From contig JABANP010000045.1 in the NCBI GenBank assembly GCA_013115135.1, positions 148,078 to 212,077 on the forward strand: 64,000 nucleotides of DNA, in the 5' to 3' direction. Below, piece after piece: positions 50,265 through 61,083 of the stretch (position 1 is its first letter; each line of letters begins with the position of its first letter). The position numbers and the translations under genes are program-made. Source of the DNA: Perkinsus olseni (taxonomy: Eukaryota; Perkinsozoa; Perkinsida; Perkinsidae). Below the pieces are notes generated by a model. The model did no database searches and had not been told where the DNA came from. It was given only the letters and a program-made list of their open reading frames with translations.

Positions 50265-50980
50265 ATGATGATAATCATGTTGTTCAGTATGATGATGAAG
50301 AGTGTTGGCGGTATTGGTGGTCGTTGGTTTATGAGTACTCCCCTCACTGCTGGCCGTGGTAGTCTATTCAATGGTCGTCTATCCTACACCTATGCTCATG
50401 CTGCCGTGTTGAATCGCTTTTCCAACGTGTCGTCGTCGTCCGCAGCCTCCTACACCACCAGTGCTACCCCCTCCATGGTGGTGGCCCCCAAGAGTGAGCT
50501 ACAACTGCTATTACTTATCATCCATGTCCATCGCTTTATCATGCTGCTCAGCTAACAATCTTCTCCTATCGAGTGTATCTCGGAACGTCTCGCCGTTGTC
50601 TAAGACAACAACAAGTCTCAACTCGCAACAGATTAGATGTGCAGGTGATGATGATTATTATCGTCATTTTCGTGTTTGCACGTGTGTTAGAGCATCATTT
50701 TATTATCAGGTACTTCGGTTCTTGGTGCGGCCATTGCAGTTGTCGCCGTTGGTGGGTGTGCCCAGGGTATTGGTCAGCTATTCGCTGCCTTGGTTGTTGG
50801 TATCGCTAGGAATCCTAGTATGAAGGAAGACCTCTTCACTTATACCCTTATCGGTATGGGATTCTTAGAGTTCTTGGTAAGTAGTATTTAGAATGCCGAG
50901 CATGCTCATCACTCGCCGCCCTCCCCCTTCAGGCCATTCTGGTTATCCTCATCGCCGGTGTATTGCTTTATTCCGAGTAA
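50265..50980 (+). CDS. ATP9: mitochondrial F1Fo-ATP synthase subunit c
   Basis: Proton-carrying c-ring subunit of mitochondrial ATP synthase, nuclear-encoded. Four exons (50265-50493, 50552-50644, 50710-50876, 50933-50980) join to 537 nt, 178 residues. The first 100 or so residues are an Arg/Ser/Thr-rich, acid-poor mitochondrial presequence (for example SVGGIGGRWFMSTPLTAGRG). The mature part is canonical: GAAIAVVAVGGCAQGIGQLF (helix 1), the loop ARNPSMKEDLFTY, then MGFLEFLAILVILIAGVLLY (helix 2), where the Glu of GFLEF is the proton-binding site. Introns are 58, 65 and 56 nt. In-frame ATGs at 50265, 50277 and 50289 make the exact start uncertain. Nuclear atp9 fits the tiny mitochondrial genomes of myzozoan alveolates. 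Confidence 0.95.
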
Positions 50981-51929
50981 GGTGTTGATGATGAGAACAT
51001 GCCACTGCCACTGCTGCTGCTGCTCCAACGGTTAGTGATGTTGAATGATGATGTTAGTGTACCATCATTTGACGACGATACTAGTCATTGTATGTGGTTT
51101 AATGCCTATTACACGCTACTATCGTTTGCTGTGTATGTATGCTGCTACTCACCTTAATCATTGATCATTACGATAGAACGATTGTCATGAGAGAGTCATC
51201 AGTTGGTGTTGCAGTAGTGGCAGTGAGCGATACCGTTTTTGAGATTAGACTTATCCATCCTCCCGCAGTAACATCTCATTAGTGCCATCGTACTCATCAT
51301 TATTGCTGATCATACTGCTGTTGGTAATACTAACCACCATCGGGGGGTTGGTCATAACTATTATCATTATCGGCTCATTTTGATGTATGAATCATCAGTG
51401 AGGTAGTAATAATGATGATAATATTGATAGAGGATGATTGCATGAATGTTGCGTTGGTAAAGTTGGGGCTGTGTAAGTAGCAGCAGCAGCAGCAGCATCG
51501 ATCAATAAAGGAGGGTATTGCCACCACCCCATCGACATGAAGTAGTTATGTCTATATTGTTGTTAACGATAATAAGGTAGGGAGTATTAGCAACACGACA
51601 TAAAGTTAGTAGGGATGATGGACACAGTCATCATCATCACTTACCACCCAATCTGGCCATCCCTCTACGTTGTAGTGATGGTGATGTAGGAGGAGGAAGA
51701 CTCGAAATCTTGAAATCTTGAAAAGTCGTAATCTAGCTTGCTGCAATCTTGGTCGATCACATGATCGATTAGAAGGGTTTTGGGCGCCCGCGCGGGGGTA
51801 CCCCTGGACCCTCCTGCCACATCGATGGTGACTAAGTTCTGTGTTCTCGTTATAATAGTAATTATGATGTAATAGTAATTATGATGATTATATTAGCCGT
51901 TGTTTCTGCTGCTTCCTTCGTAAATCATC
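50981..51929. other. intergenic region between atp9 and RPSA
   Basis: About 950 bp without a supported gene. It has trinucleotide runs (CTG near 51010, CAG near 51480) and a repeat-like stretch at 51690-51800, with direct repeats of GAAATCTTGAAA type, a GATCGATCACATGATCGAT near-palindrome and a GC-rich GCGCCCGCGCGG run. A TTCTGCTGCTTCC pyrimidine tract precedes the RPSA ATG. Confidence 0.5.
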
Positions 51930-52887
51930 ATGGCTGACCCCGTTGCTGCTGTCTATGACCCCTCTGCACAGAAGGAACAAGATATCCAGAAGATGCTGGT
52001 CTGCAGTGTAATACTCGGGGGGTTATGCTGTTGTTGTTTTGATAATAATCATTATTATTCAGACCCATCTCGGCACACGCAACTTGGATTATCGTATGAA
52101 ACGCTATGTGTTCAAGCGTAATAAGGATGGTATCAATCTCATCAACTTGGGTAGGAATATTAATAACAACAACCACACCTTCGTACTTGTATGTTTCCCT
52201 TTTTTCTTATTAGGTAAGACTTGGGAGAAGCTTATGGCCGCTGCCCGTGTCATGGTTACCATTGAGAATCCTAAGGATATCATGGTTGTATCGCAGCGCC
52301 CTTATGGTTCCCGTGCTGTTCTCAAGCTTGCCAACTTTATCGGTGCCACTGCCGTTGCTGGACGTTGGACTCCTGGTTCTCTTACTAACCAGATTACCCC
52401 TAAGTTCACTGAGCCTCGTCTCTTGATTGTGACTGATCCTCGTACCGATTCCCAGGCTATTAAGGAAGCTGCTTACGCTAATATCCCGGTTATTGCTCTG
52501 TGTGATACCGATTCTCCATTGGACTTCGTCGATGTTGCCATCCCCTGCAACAACAAGGGTAAGGAGAGTATTGCCCTCCTCTATTACCTTCTTGCCCGTG
52601 AAGTTCTTATGCTACGTGGCAAGATTGCTCGTGGCGTTGAATGGGAAGTTATGGTTGATTCATTCTTCTGGAGGGATCCTGAGGAGATTGAGCGTCAAGA
52701 GCGTATGGCTGCTGAGGCTGCTGCTTACGAGGCTACCAAGAACACCATGATCGAGACTACTGGTGCTGCTGCTACTACTGAGGGTGCCGCCGCCACTGCT
52801 GCTAATGGTACTTACTTCGAGGAGGGTGAGGAGTGGACAGGTGCTACTGGTGGTGATTGGGCCGCTGCTAGTGCTGATCAGTGGTAA
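51930..52887 (+). CDS. RPSA: 40S ribosomal protein SA (uS2, laminin-receptor type)
   Basis: Small-subunit ribosomal protein uS2. Three exons (51930-52007, 52063-52150, 52214-52887) join to 840 nt, 279 residues, the normal size. Signature stretches: [79 protein letters not shown] (prosite-type RPS2 region), [20 protein letters not shown] and [20 protein letters not shown]. The C-terminus carries the eukaryote-specific acidic tail with [12 protein letters not shown] and [12 protein letters not shown]. Introns are 55 and 63 nt, GT-AG. Codon use is strongly biased to C/T-ending codons, as expected of a highly expressed gene. Confidence 0.97.
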
Positions 52888-54342
52888 ATATTGGTGATGG
52901 CTTGCAGCAGCAGCAACAACAACAGCAGTACTACTGATTATTACGTTGTCGCTGGTGATAAAAGAACTACGGCTTGTGATGCTAAAGAAGTAAGGCTATT
53001 CCATCATGTACATGGGTTTTGAGTTACTAGTGATAGTCTTGATAGTAAATTCAATGATGAGCAATGATCGGCAGTTGATGATGATGATAGACTCTCGGTA
53101 ATTTCAAGTTAATTATGCTTGATGAGGATGATGATCGCCTACTGGTAGACCGTAACAAGCCATCATTATTACACCCTCTGATAATCTACGTATGGTGTAG
53201 ACGGGTCGCTCGCGGAGGGGGGCGGCTCATGATCATTATTTTAATGATGAGAATGAAATTCAAAGACTGGAAATGGGGTACTGTAATGGAGTGAAGTCAA
53301 TCATAGATAGTAATAATAAGAAGAAGTGGTCATTTTAGCATTACTTGATATAGTTATTATCGTGAGTCATTGATAACCAAACCCAACTCTAGTGGATTCT
53401 TAGAGGAATCTGTTATTAATATTATTGAGCATTACGCTCTACTAGCACAGCTTGTGTCCGATCTATGAAAGATATCAATTAAGGGACACATCCGCGCAGA
53501 CGGCAGTCTGCCGGTCTAATACCAGTCTGGAGTCTGAGTCAGCAATAACGAGTATCATCATTACAGCTACTGCCTCTTGCACTATGCTTATGAATACTAT
53601 GATAGTACAATAGTGTGTTAGTGTGACAACGCGTGTGTGGAGTGTAATGCTGCTCCCCTACAATTCTTAAATTCGCACAGGCTGCTCAATCTACATGACT
53701 CGTTCTTGATGAAGGTAGGTGATTTTCTCATTAGCTCTCATTCGACAGAAAGTAGTACTCTTGATTGGATTCTACGGGTACGTTCCGTTCAATGACTCCA
53801 AGTTGTAGCTCTCGCTGTACCTGGTGGTCTCAATCACGTCAGTGGATTTGCTACAAGCTACACGGGGGTACTGCCAGTAATCATTCTACATCTGTCGGGG
53901 ATGCCCCGGAATCGGGTGTATAGCCGGCAGGTATAATACGGAAGGACGCATTTGAAGCGAAGAGAAATCTCCGGGTCATTCACTTTGGCACGCGTCCTCG
54001 GCGATTGTGCTCGGGGAATTAGCAAGGTGGCTAGTGTTCACTGGGCTACCACCGCAACTACACTTTTAACCGGAAAGTTCAGCGAGACTCCTGCGTGGTC
54101 TCCTGTAGTTGACAACCTCCCGATTGTTGTAACAATTGTAACAACGATTGTTGTGACAACCTTCGATCTGAATCAGATACTCCGATCGTCATTCGCGATT
54201 GGAAAGTTAGATGAACAACGGTTTGTCCATTATCAACTTTTTTCGGGGAGAATTACAGGAATTATCCTCTCTGGCCGGTTTGGTGTGCTCAGGATCACGC
54301 AAGCCTCCTGGGTTGATTCATTCTGATGACAATAGCTGAGGG
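52888..54342. other. gene-poor transition into repeat-rich DNA
   Basis: No supported gene. The first 400 bp still has ATC/GAT runs; beyond about 53,450 they disappear and composition shifts. A hairpin-rich spot lies near 53500 (CAGACGGCAGTCTGCCG). A 124-codon open frame at 53952-54326 has no recognisable domain and is most likely chance. Confidence 0.4.
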
Positions 54343-54607
54343 GGTAATTCCCAAAATCCAAGGGAGAAGTACAAAATCCAAGGAAGCGTTTTCAGGGATC
54401 GGCATTACCTGGGCAACAGTTCGGGTTTCTGGTTGCCCTGGGTAACAGTTCCGGGATCGGGTTGCCCTGTCGGGTTTCGGGAGGGGTTTCTGGTTTCCCG
54501 TTCCTGCCTTCACCCGCAATCCAGGGGTTTTTCCTGTTGCTTCTGCCTCCTTGTCGCACGCGCTTCCTTGGATTTTGTACCTTTCCCTTGGATTTTGTAC
54601 TTCACCC
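54343..54607. mobile_element. small foldback/MITE-like element with sub-repeated inverted ends
   Basis: Ends of about 45 bp are inverted copies of each other, each containing two copies of the word ACAAAATCCAAGG or its near relative. The 265-bp unit is flanked by an 11-bp direct repeat ATAGCTGAGGG (54332-54342 and 54608-54618), a possible target-site duplication. The interior is GGTTGCCC-rich and non-coding. Confidence 0.65.
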
Positions 54608-54618
54608 ATAGCTGAGGG

Positions 54619-55890
54619 CAAGACTTCAGCATCTTGCACTCTTGCTATCCTCTACTATCAATATATAAATGCTCAACATCTCGGTGACCGCAGACTCGTA
54701 TTTCCTATGCCCGGAAAGTTCCCGGCGGAAACGTAAATGATCAAACTTTATGCCTCATCCGCTTTCATACCGTGGGAAAGCGGGGTTCCCAGGGATTTTC
54801 GGCGAGCGTCGTCAGGTGTTCGCACGGTAGGCTTCGATAATAATATCGATAAGCACGATAGGCATAATAGGCTAGCACGATAAGCTGGAGCCTGTGCTCG
54901 TTACGCTCTGGTCTGTTCAACAAGATACCTGAAATGGATGCGAATTCTTCAATTTCTATACACTGATTCTCGTCGCACACACACCGCAACGCAACGCCTT
55001 TAATCGGGGCATTACACGCCTATTGACGGTTCGCCCATACCAAAACCAATGCACACCAGAATGGTTATGAGCGTCAGTGAGTCCACTGCCTCAACGGGAG
55101 TGACGGTTACGAGATGAGGGGCGAGACAACGACGAAGACCAGCGGACATGAGCCTCCCATTCCCACTAGGCTAGAGTAGGAAGCACCTACAGGGCAAGTC
55201 ACAGATGGATGTGACTTGCTTTCGCAAGTGTGAGTGAGACCTGAAGCATTTCAAAGGTAGAGTAGAGAAACATGAAGGGGTATCCGTCCTTGTATCGGCC
55301 TTGTATAGGAGTGTAATGCGGGGCTCTCATTGAGGGCTGGAATCTGACGTGGACAATATAGCAGTAGATGACATATAGTATATGCAGAGTTGTGGCATAA
55401 GAGGCATATAGCAGCAAAATTATTTTGCTTGCTTATTTTGCCAAAATAGACAGGGGGAACATCTTGGCGTAACCGGTAGTGCGGTTGGTGCTGCGCACCG
55501 CCCTCTGGCCCCTTATTAGAGCCCAACCTGCTCTTCGTGAATATACTGACGACCGCTCCGCTGCGAACAGGAACATAGCGGACTGAGCTACGTTACATAG
55601 CCTACGTATGCGTGCTGCAGTTGCGGATTACTCCCGAATCATCAGACTATGAGTATGACTTATTTGATGACATCCCATTCGTACTTAGAATCGCTCTAAC
55701 TTATTTTGCCAGGCTTCACGGGCAGGAGCCCATAGCCGGGCTATGATAGCCCTATACACGGGCATGACTCGCATGCACGGAGTCGCATATTTGGTCCGCG
55801 CTGCGCGGCTTGCGCGCTAGCAGCAAATGGCTATTGCCAATAGCGGAGCGAAGGAAATCATTTTGTTCACGCCAATGTGTGAGCCGATGT
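54619..55890. other. repeat-region DNA without supported genes
   Basis: No coding signal beyond chance ORFs. Notable are an A-box-like TTGGCGTAACCGGTAGTGC at 55471-55489 and a GC-rich patch just before the first 15-bp array (55795-55825). Confidence 0.4.
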
Positions 55891-56068
55891 ACGAGTTGAA
55901 AATGAACGAGTATTATGTGTACGAGTGTTGCATGTACGGGTATTACGTATACGAGAATTATGTGTACGACTCCTATGTGTACGAGTACTTCGTGTACGAT
56001 TAGGAAGTGTACGAGTAGTGGAGACATGAGTGAAAATGTACGAGTATTTGGTGTACGGAGCGTGAACA
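55891..56068 (+). repeat. 15-bp degenerate tandem array A (forward)
   Basis: About twelve units of consensus ACGAGTATTATGTGT, with an exact 15-nt step over at least eight consecutive units (from 55906: acgagtattatgtgt, acgagtgttgcatgt, acgggtattacgtat). The ACGA...GTGT core is kept while the middle varies. Confidence 0.9.
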
Positions 56069-57220
56069 TCCCCACTGATAAACCGGTAGTGCTGGACGTG
56101 GAGGCTATCTTAGAAGAAGGTCCGAGTTGGTCTGCTAAAGGAGTTGTTGAATCGCGAGAGTGGTTGGAGAAGACAGTTGGGCAGGTGACGTGAGCTGTCA
56201 TGTCTCGATGAGCAGGTTGGCAAGGACGGATGTGAGTCAAAGATTTCGAGGCCGCTTGGCATCGAAGGCCGAGTCGGCCTGACCGACATTATCACCCAAG
56301 ACACCAGCACTCAAGCTCATCTAATGGGATGTCAACAAGGTGGACCTCCATGACAACGTGAGACGAGGACCATGAGGTAGTTCGAGACTCATGTTGAGAG
56401 ATGATCTATAAGCTTTTGACTCAAAAGTTTTGAGAAAGAAGAATGGGATCACCAAATACTGGGATATGTATCACGAGGATGGTGGATCGAGGAGCCCTCC
56501 GGTCCTCCAGATGGTGAGGACTTCTCCGAATACATACTTTTGAGCGGTTGGCACTGTTAGACCCTTGAGATTCAGCGTTAACACCGGCAGACTTCTTAGC
56601 AACACGAGGAGGCATAGGGGTGATGGATAACTTGATAAGACATTAAGAACAATAATCTCAATGATTGGGCAATGAACCGCAGCGTAAAGCACGCATGCGC
56701 GTAGCCTTCCTCATCAGATTGTCTCTTTTACTAGGACACCTGTCCCAGGTACGTGAGTCACGTGACGTGACATACGACTAGACTGAAAAAGGGGAATCAA
56801 TAACAATGCTCAGCCTCGCCCCCCATAAATTTTGATCATTATTTTTGCGCCGCGCAAAAGTGATGATTAAGAAATTGCCCGCGCACTCTGCGCGCGACTC
56901 TCCCCGGCTTGGCGACTCTGGGCTATCCTTTCCTGCTAGCTTGCTGTTGGGATCGATCCCGGGTGAACTGCTTAATAGCAGGCGCTCCTACCACTACGCC
57001 AATTTCGCATCCGCGAAACACTAGAGTCCATTAAACCGACTAATTTTTGTCAGTTACCAAGTGTGCAGTGCACCACCCCCTGGGTCCTCTAGGTCTGTGG
57101 CCTTGAGTGTGAGCCCTTCTCTGCAAGTTCAATCGGAGCCCCTTGCGACAGTCCAACGGGCGTCGCGAGAGGCACGAATGGACAGTCAAAAATCGACACA
57201 ACCGGGGAACTGCGCGAATG
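56069..57220. other. non-coding cargo between inverted arrays A and B
   Basis: 1.15 kb with no credible ORF. Its ends are inverted copies: the sequence after array A (GAGCGTGAACAT) mirrors that before array B (ATGTTCACG). Contains a GC-rich patch at 56850-56900 and a tRNA-like sequence on the minus strand. Confidence 0.6.
56944..57004 (-). other. tRNA-like sequence with A and B boxes
   Basis: On the minus strand, TTGGCGTAGTGGTAGGAGC fits the Pol III A box (TRGCNNAGTGG), and GGGATCGATCCC about 35 nt on is close to the B box. A hairpin CTGC-TATTAA-GCAG sits at the anticodon-arm position. There is no matching acceptor stem, so it is not called as a tRNA gene. Confidence 0.5.
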
Positions 57221-57516
57221 TTCACGTTTCGTACACCAAATAGTCGTACATTTTCGACTCATGTCTCCAATACTCATACACTTCCTAATCGTACACGAAA
57301 TACTCGTACACCGAATAGTCATACACAAAATACTCATACACGAGAGATTCGTACATCTAAAACTCGTATACATGATGCTCGTATACATAATACCCGTACA
57401 TGTAACACCCGTACACATAATAGTCGTACACTTTCAACTCGTATACCAGTATCTCATACACTTTTATTTCGTACACAACCCCAGTTTCAAGTCGTACACC
57501 GTCGTCTCGTACACTC
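57221..57516 (-). repeat. 15-bp degenerate tandem array B (reverse)
   Basis: About twenty units in the opposite orientation to array A: cgtacaccgaatagt, catacacaaaatact, cgtacatctaaaact and so on, with exact 15-nt spacing except for one longer unit near 57480. The reverse complement gives the ACGAGTATTxxGTGT core. Confidence 0.92.
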
Positions 57517-57577
57517 CGCGAAAATTTTATAGGCAAGTCGCGGAGCTGCTCCGCGACCTGCCTAAAAAATTTTCGCG
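57517..57577. repeat. 61-bp near-perfect palindrome abutting array B
   Basis: 30-bp arms around a single T (57547). The left arm begins CGCGAAAATTTTATAGGC and the arms differ at two positions only. It starts at the base directly after the last array unit. Confidence 0.9.
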
Positions 57578-57639
57578 CCGGCTCCGCCAGGCGCTCTCGC
57601 GCCCCTTAACGCCACTCTGCTTCCTCCCTGGTAGGGGCG

Positions 57640-57712
57640 TCCCTGCACATAGGTTCGAACCTGCGGTCTCCCGATCGAAAGTCCGCTACCTTAACCACCA
57701 TACCACTCACAC
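57640..57712 (-). other. tRNA-like sequence in the B-C spacer
   Basis: The minus strand reads TGGTATGGTGGTTAAGGTAG (A-box-like) and, after about 30 nt, CAGGTTCGAACCT (good B box). T and acceptor stems do not pair fully. A 10-bp inverted repeat (CGCCACTCTG at about 57611 and CAGAGTGGCG at about 57732) encloses it. Confidence 0.5.
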
Positions 57713-57830
57713 TAATAAGCTTTTTCTCACAGAGTGGCGCGAACAGTTTGCTCCCTATAGACAACATAACTTCCTTCGCTCCGTCATTGCACCCAGCGCG
57801 CGGTCCAAAGATGCGACGCAGCAAGCATGG

Positions 57831-58067
57831 TGTACGAGTCGTCCTCGTGTACGAGTTGTCAGTGTATGAGGTTCACGTGTACGAATTTTAAGTGTACGAC
57901 TTACTACATGATCGAGTATTATATGTACGAGTATCATGAGTCCGAGGATTACGTGTACGAGTCTCAAGTGTACGAAATGACTATGTATGAATCCGATGAG
58001 TGAACGAGTATTCAGTGTACGAGCCGTGTACGAAGCGAAAGTGTACGGGTTTTCGGTGTACGAATCG
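57831..58067 (+). repeat. 15-bp degenerate tandem array C (forward)
   Basis: About fifteen units around GTGTACGAGTxxxxx, same orientation as array A, with slightly more spacing slips. The integrase-like reading frame of the retroelement runs directly into it from the right on the minus strand. Confidence 0.85.
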
Positions 58068-58984
58068 TAATACGCCCCTTATCATCCGAACTAGAGTAGA
58101 GTTGACCACCCTGTGGCGGGTCTCGACCCAGCCTAAAGTCCAGGGTGCTCTTGGTGCTGAGTACTTCATTTTTAGTTCATGAAGGCGGCAGTACTCTATC
58201 ATATACTTGCTAAGATGAGCCTTGGCTCGATCGCATCGGAGTCGGACTGGATAGCCAAAGCGGTTGAATATCACTGAGAGACCGTCACAGATATCCTTTG
58301 CCTTAAACGACCCAGATAATGGGTATATAGCCGTAAAACTTGAATAGGCACAAGTCGCTGTAAGAAGGCTGGCCGTAATGGAAGTAGAGTCGGATCCAAC
58401 GGATGCTCTCACAGGTCCAATGAGATCTATCCCAACTTCGAACCACGTTTTAGCCTCAACCTTACGGGAATTTGATGGTGGTAGTTGTTGGCCTTCAGGA
58501 TCGACAAGTTGGCAGGAACCACAGCGACGGACGACATGGCCGGCAAAACGTTTCATTGAAGGGAACCAACTGAAGTTCGACAGACGTGAGGCAACGTTGG
58601 GTGACTTGCCATGAGTGCTCTCGAGGTGCACCTCCTTCACCAGAGTTTCTCGGAACTCCTTTGGTATAAATACTTGTAAGACCACTCGCCCCCTAGATCA
58701 TGTCGAATACGTCGAAGCAGTAAGCCAGGTGCACCGTTGGACCAGAAGAAACCGGGCTTTGTCGATAGTTGAAGAGCCTCGGGGTCGGTGGATGATACGG
58801 TCTTGAGTGCGGGTAAGTCCAGGTACTTCTTGATGCGATCAGACCAGCTTGGGGAGTCATCATCATCGCTGTCGGTGTCGTTGATGGGGAGGGCTTCCTC
58901 GCCGACGTCGTCTTCAGGGGTGGCGACTGCAGAGTAGGCCTTCGTCGGTCCCCTTGTGCAGTTTGTCCCTATGATCCATTCCAC
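58068..58984 (-). pseudogene. retroelement integrase region, truncated and frameshifted
   Basis: LTR-retrotransposon integrase. The zinc-binding N-domain is visible as HLESTHGKSPN...CGSC (HHCC-type), then the catalytic pattern with Asp in WFEVGIDLIGPV, Asp in LRCDRAKAHLSKYMIEYC and Glu in TLGWVETRHRVVNSTLVRM. The upstream linker (GAPGLLLRRIRHDLGG) lies in a different frame from the integrase (VLQVFIPKEFRETLVKEVH), so there is a frameshift near 58690. After VLRF the frame enters array C, so the C-terminal part is missing. Confidence 0.8.
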
Positions 58985-59061
58985 TCATATAGCTAAGCTT
59001 AAGTATAGCCCTGTGGCTCGAGCTTCTTTCCACAACCCTATTCATTGTTGTGTGTGTTACG

Positions 59062-61083
59062 CTATCCCTGCACGACCTTGAAATTGACAATGTTGGGTTC
59101 TTCATCGTGGTTCTCGTTGTGGGAGACGGTGCACTCTCGGGCTAGGGCGTCGATGAGAGCAACTGTAGGGGAGGTTCTTGGCAGCCATAAGATTTTCTCG
59201 ACGGTAGAGATGTAGTTGGAGTAGAGAGAATGCCACGCTCCGCAGAAGTCGGTGATTGCGGATTGCCATTCCCGGATGGTGTTGACGTTATCGGTGACGC
59301 CATAGACGAGGCCTGCCAAGACACGGGAGTTGCGATTGGCGAAAAGGATTTGGGCAGCTCTCTCACGGAAAGTAGACGAACGGGTTAATGCTAGAGCTGA
59401 TCCAGGGAAGGAGTTACTATGAAAAGATCCACCGTCGAATGCGGCAGGAAGGCACAGTATCTCATAGTCCTCACGGTCAACGACGATGTTTTCACGCCTG
59501 CAGAGGTCAACGAGGTCCTTGAAGAGAGTTCCGAGTACCGGTACGTTGGCTTCCTTAAGGAAGCTGTTCGGCACTTGTATAACCGATATAGCTACGCCAG
59601 CCCAGTTGTCGACGTTGGCATCCGTGGCCAGAAGAGTAGCTATCGCCCACGGGCGGAACAGGTACAGACTTGGGAGTCCACGAACGTAGAGATGACCCAG
59701 GGACCGTAGTGGAGACTTGGCATCGTTGCAGAGGAGATCGAAACTAGCATCAGCTTGAGAGGCCTTGCCGATGATCGAGTAAAGGTGAGCCAGGGCTTGC
59801 TGGCCTTCGGGAGGGAGCCATTGTTTGCAGTATCGAAAAGTACCAGCCCAGCGTCGAAGGAGTCGTAGGAGAGCGTTGAGGTCAGTAGCGTCGTCAAGCT
59901 CACGAAGGCAATGATCGATCGCCTTCTCATCGATGGAGTGCTTCGGCGCTGGCAGTATCGTGTGGGAGCCCGTCTTCAAACTGCAGAAGGTGATGGTAGG
60001 GCCGTCGCCGCACTTGTCCTCCCAAACGGGGGAGCTGTAATGCCTAAAGAGGTCGATCACGCGCCTCTGCAGAGCCAGGCATGCCTCCTTCGAGTGGGAC
60101 CCTATGATCACGTCATTTTGAACATGACAGATGTGGCTGCCTGGTGGGACCATCAACTTGTTGAGAACGTAACGAACGCTTCTCGCGAAGACCAGACTGC
60201 TCCATCGCCATCCTTGGATCAGGCCTCTCCCGGCATAGATCCTTGGACGATTTTCACCGGGTACAGAGACCCGGATCCCGAAGAGCTTATCACCGAGCGC
60301 CGAGTCGATGGGGATACTGCTAAAGGCATCAGCCAGATCAATTTTAGCAAACCATTGACGGCTCGATGGAGGAAAATCACGGAGCAGCATAGCGGCAGTA
60401 TCCTTGAACTGGTAAGGCCGTTGAGGAGCGGCAAGGTTCTTGGAGTGAACCGTACGGGGTGCAATCCAGATACCATCACGGAGTTGAAGTTCGTTTACGC
60501 TCCTGAGATCGATGGTCACGCGGCATCGGTTGACATCAGAATCCGGTATAGGGTGTCGACGGACACGGAGACCGTCTTGTTTATCCACCAGTACAGGCTC
60601 ATTGATGCACGTGATCTTATGCTCGTCGTCAGGTGATACTCGTGCCAGCTCACCGTCGGCCACCATACGATCGCAGACGTCAGCGAGGATGTAACGATCA
60701 GTAGTGCTGCGGCTACGAGAGCTCTCACTTCGAGGCATGACAGTTGCCGTCTCGAGCATGGGGATGTTGGCCTTCAACTTGATGGTGCCATTATCGTTGG
60801 AGATCTCGTCGAACAGAGGTTGGTTACCCGAAGCCGGAACGCGAAGAAAGGGGAGAGCCGGTCTTTCGAAGAGTAACCGCGGGGTGCATGGCCGTGCCAC
60901 CAAGAAAGGGAGCTCGATGACCTGAGAGCTGGAGTCAACGTCGGTATGACCGTCATCGGAACAGAGGCGGAATTTCAGCAGTACAGCGGTGTTATGATGC
61001 TGGACCTCATTGTTGCCGAAGACAGTGCGATAGGTGACCTTGGTTGGACGCTCCTCGTAACGAACGTCTCGTAGACGAAGGTC
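59062..61083 (-). pseudogene. retroelement reverse transcriptase / RNase H region
   Basis: Ty3/Pao-like reverse transcriptase. Visible blocks: RVTIDLRSVNELQLRDGIW, QWFAKIDLADAFSSIPI (first catalytic Asp), GRGLIQGWRWSSLVFARSVR, then HVQNDVIIG where the YxDD box should be, so the first Asp of the pair is Asn. A thumb/connection region (LRRWAGTFRYCKQWLPPEGQ) and an RNase-H-like start (LLATDANVDNWAGVAIS) follow. It shares the frame of the protease ORF upstream, from which a single TAA (61084-61086) separates it. Composition and codon use differ from host genes. Confidence 0.82.

Noticed and set aside
53952..54326. 124-codon ORF in repeat DNA
   Set aside because: No domain, no intron signals, and unlike host coding composition.
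57143..57869. Long overlapping ORFs through array B encoding pentapeptide repeats
   Set aside because: Several frames on both strands are open because the 15-bp unit lacks stop triplets; no start context, splice signals or conserved residues support coding.
55891..58067. CRISPR-like alternation of repeats
   Set aside because: The repeats are contiguous 15-mers without unique spacers, and the DNA is eukaryotic with spliceosomal introns.
59911..60636. 241-codon plus-strand ORF opposite the reverse transcriptase
   Set aside because: It is the antisense of a well-supported RT; no independent motif.
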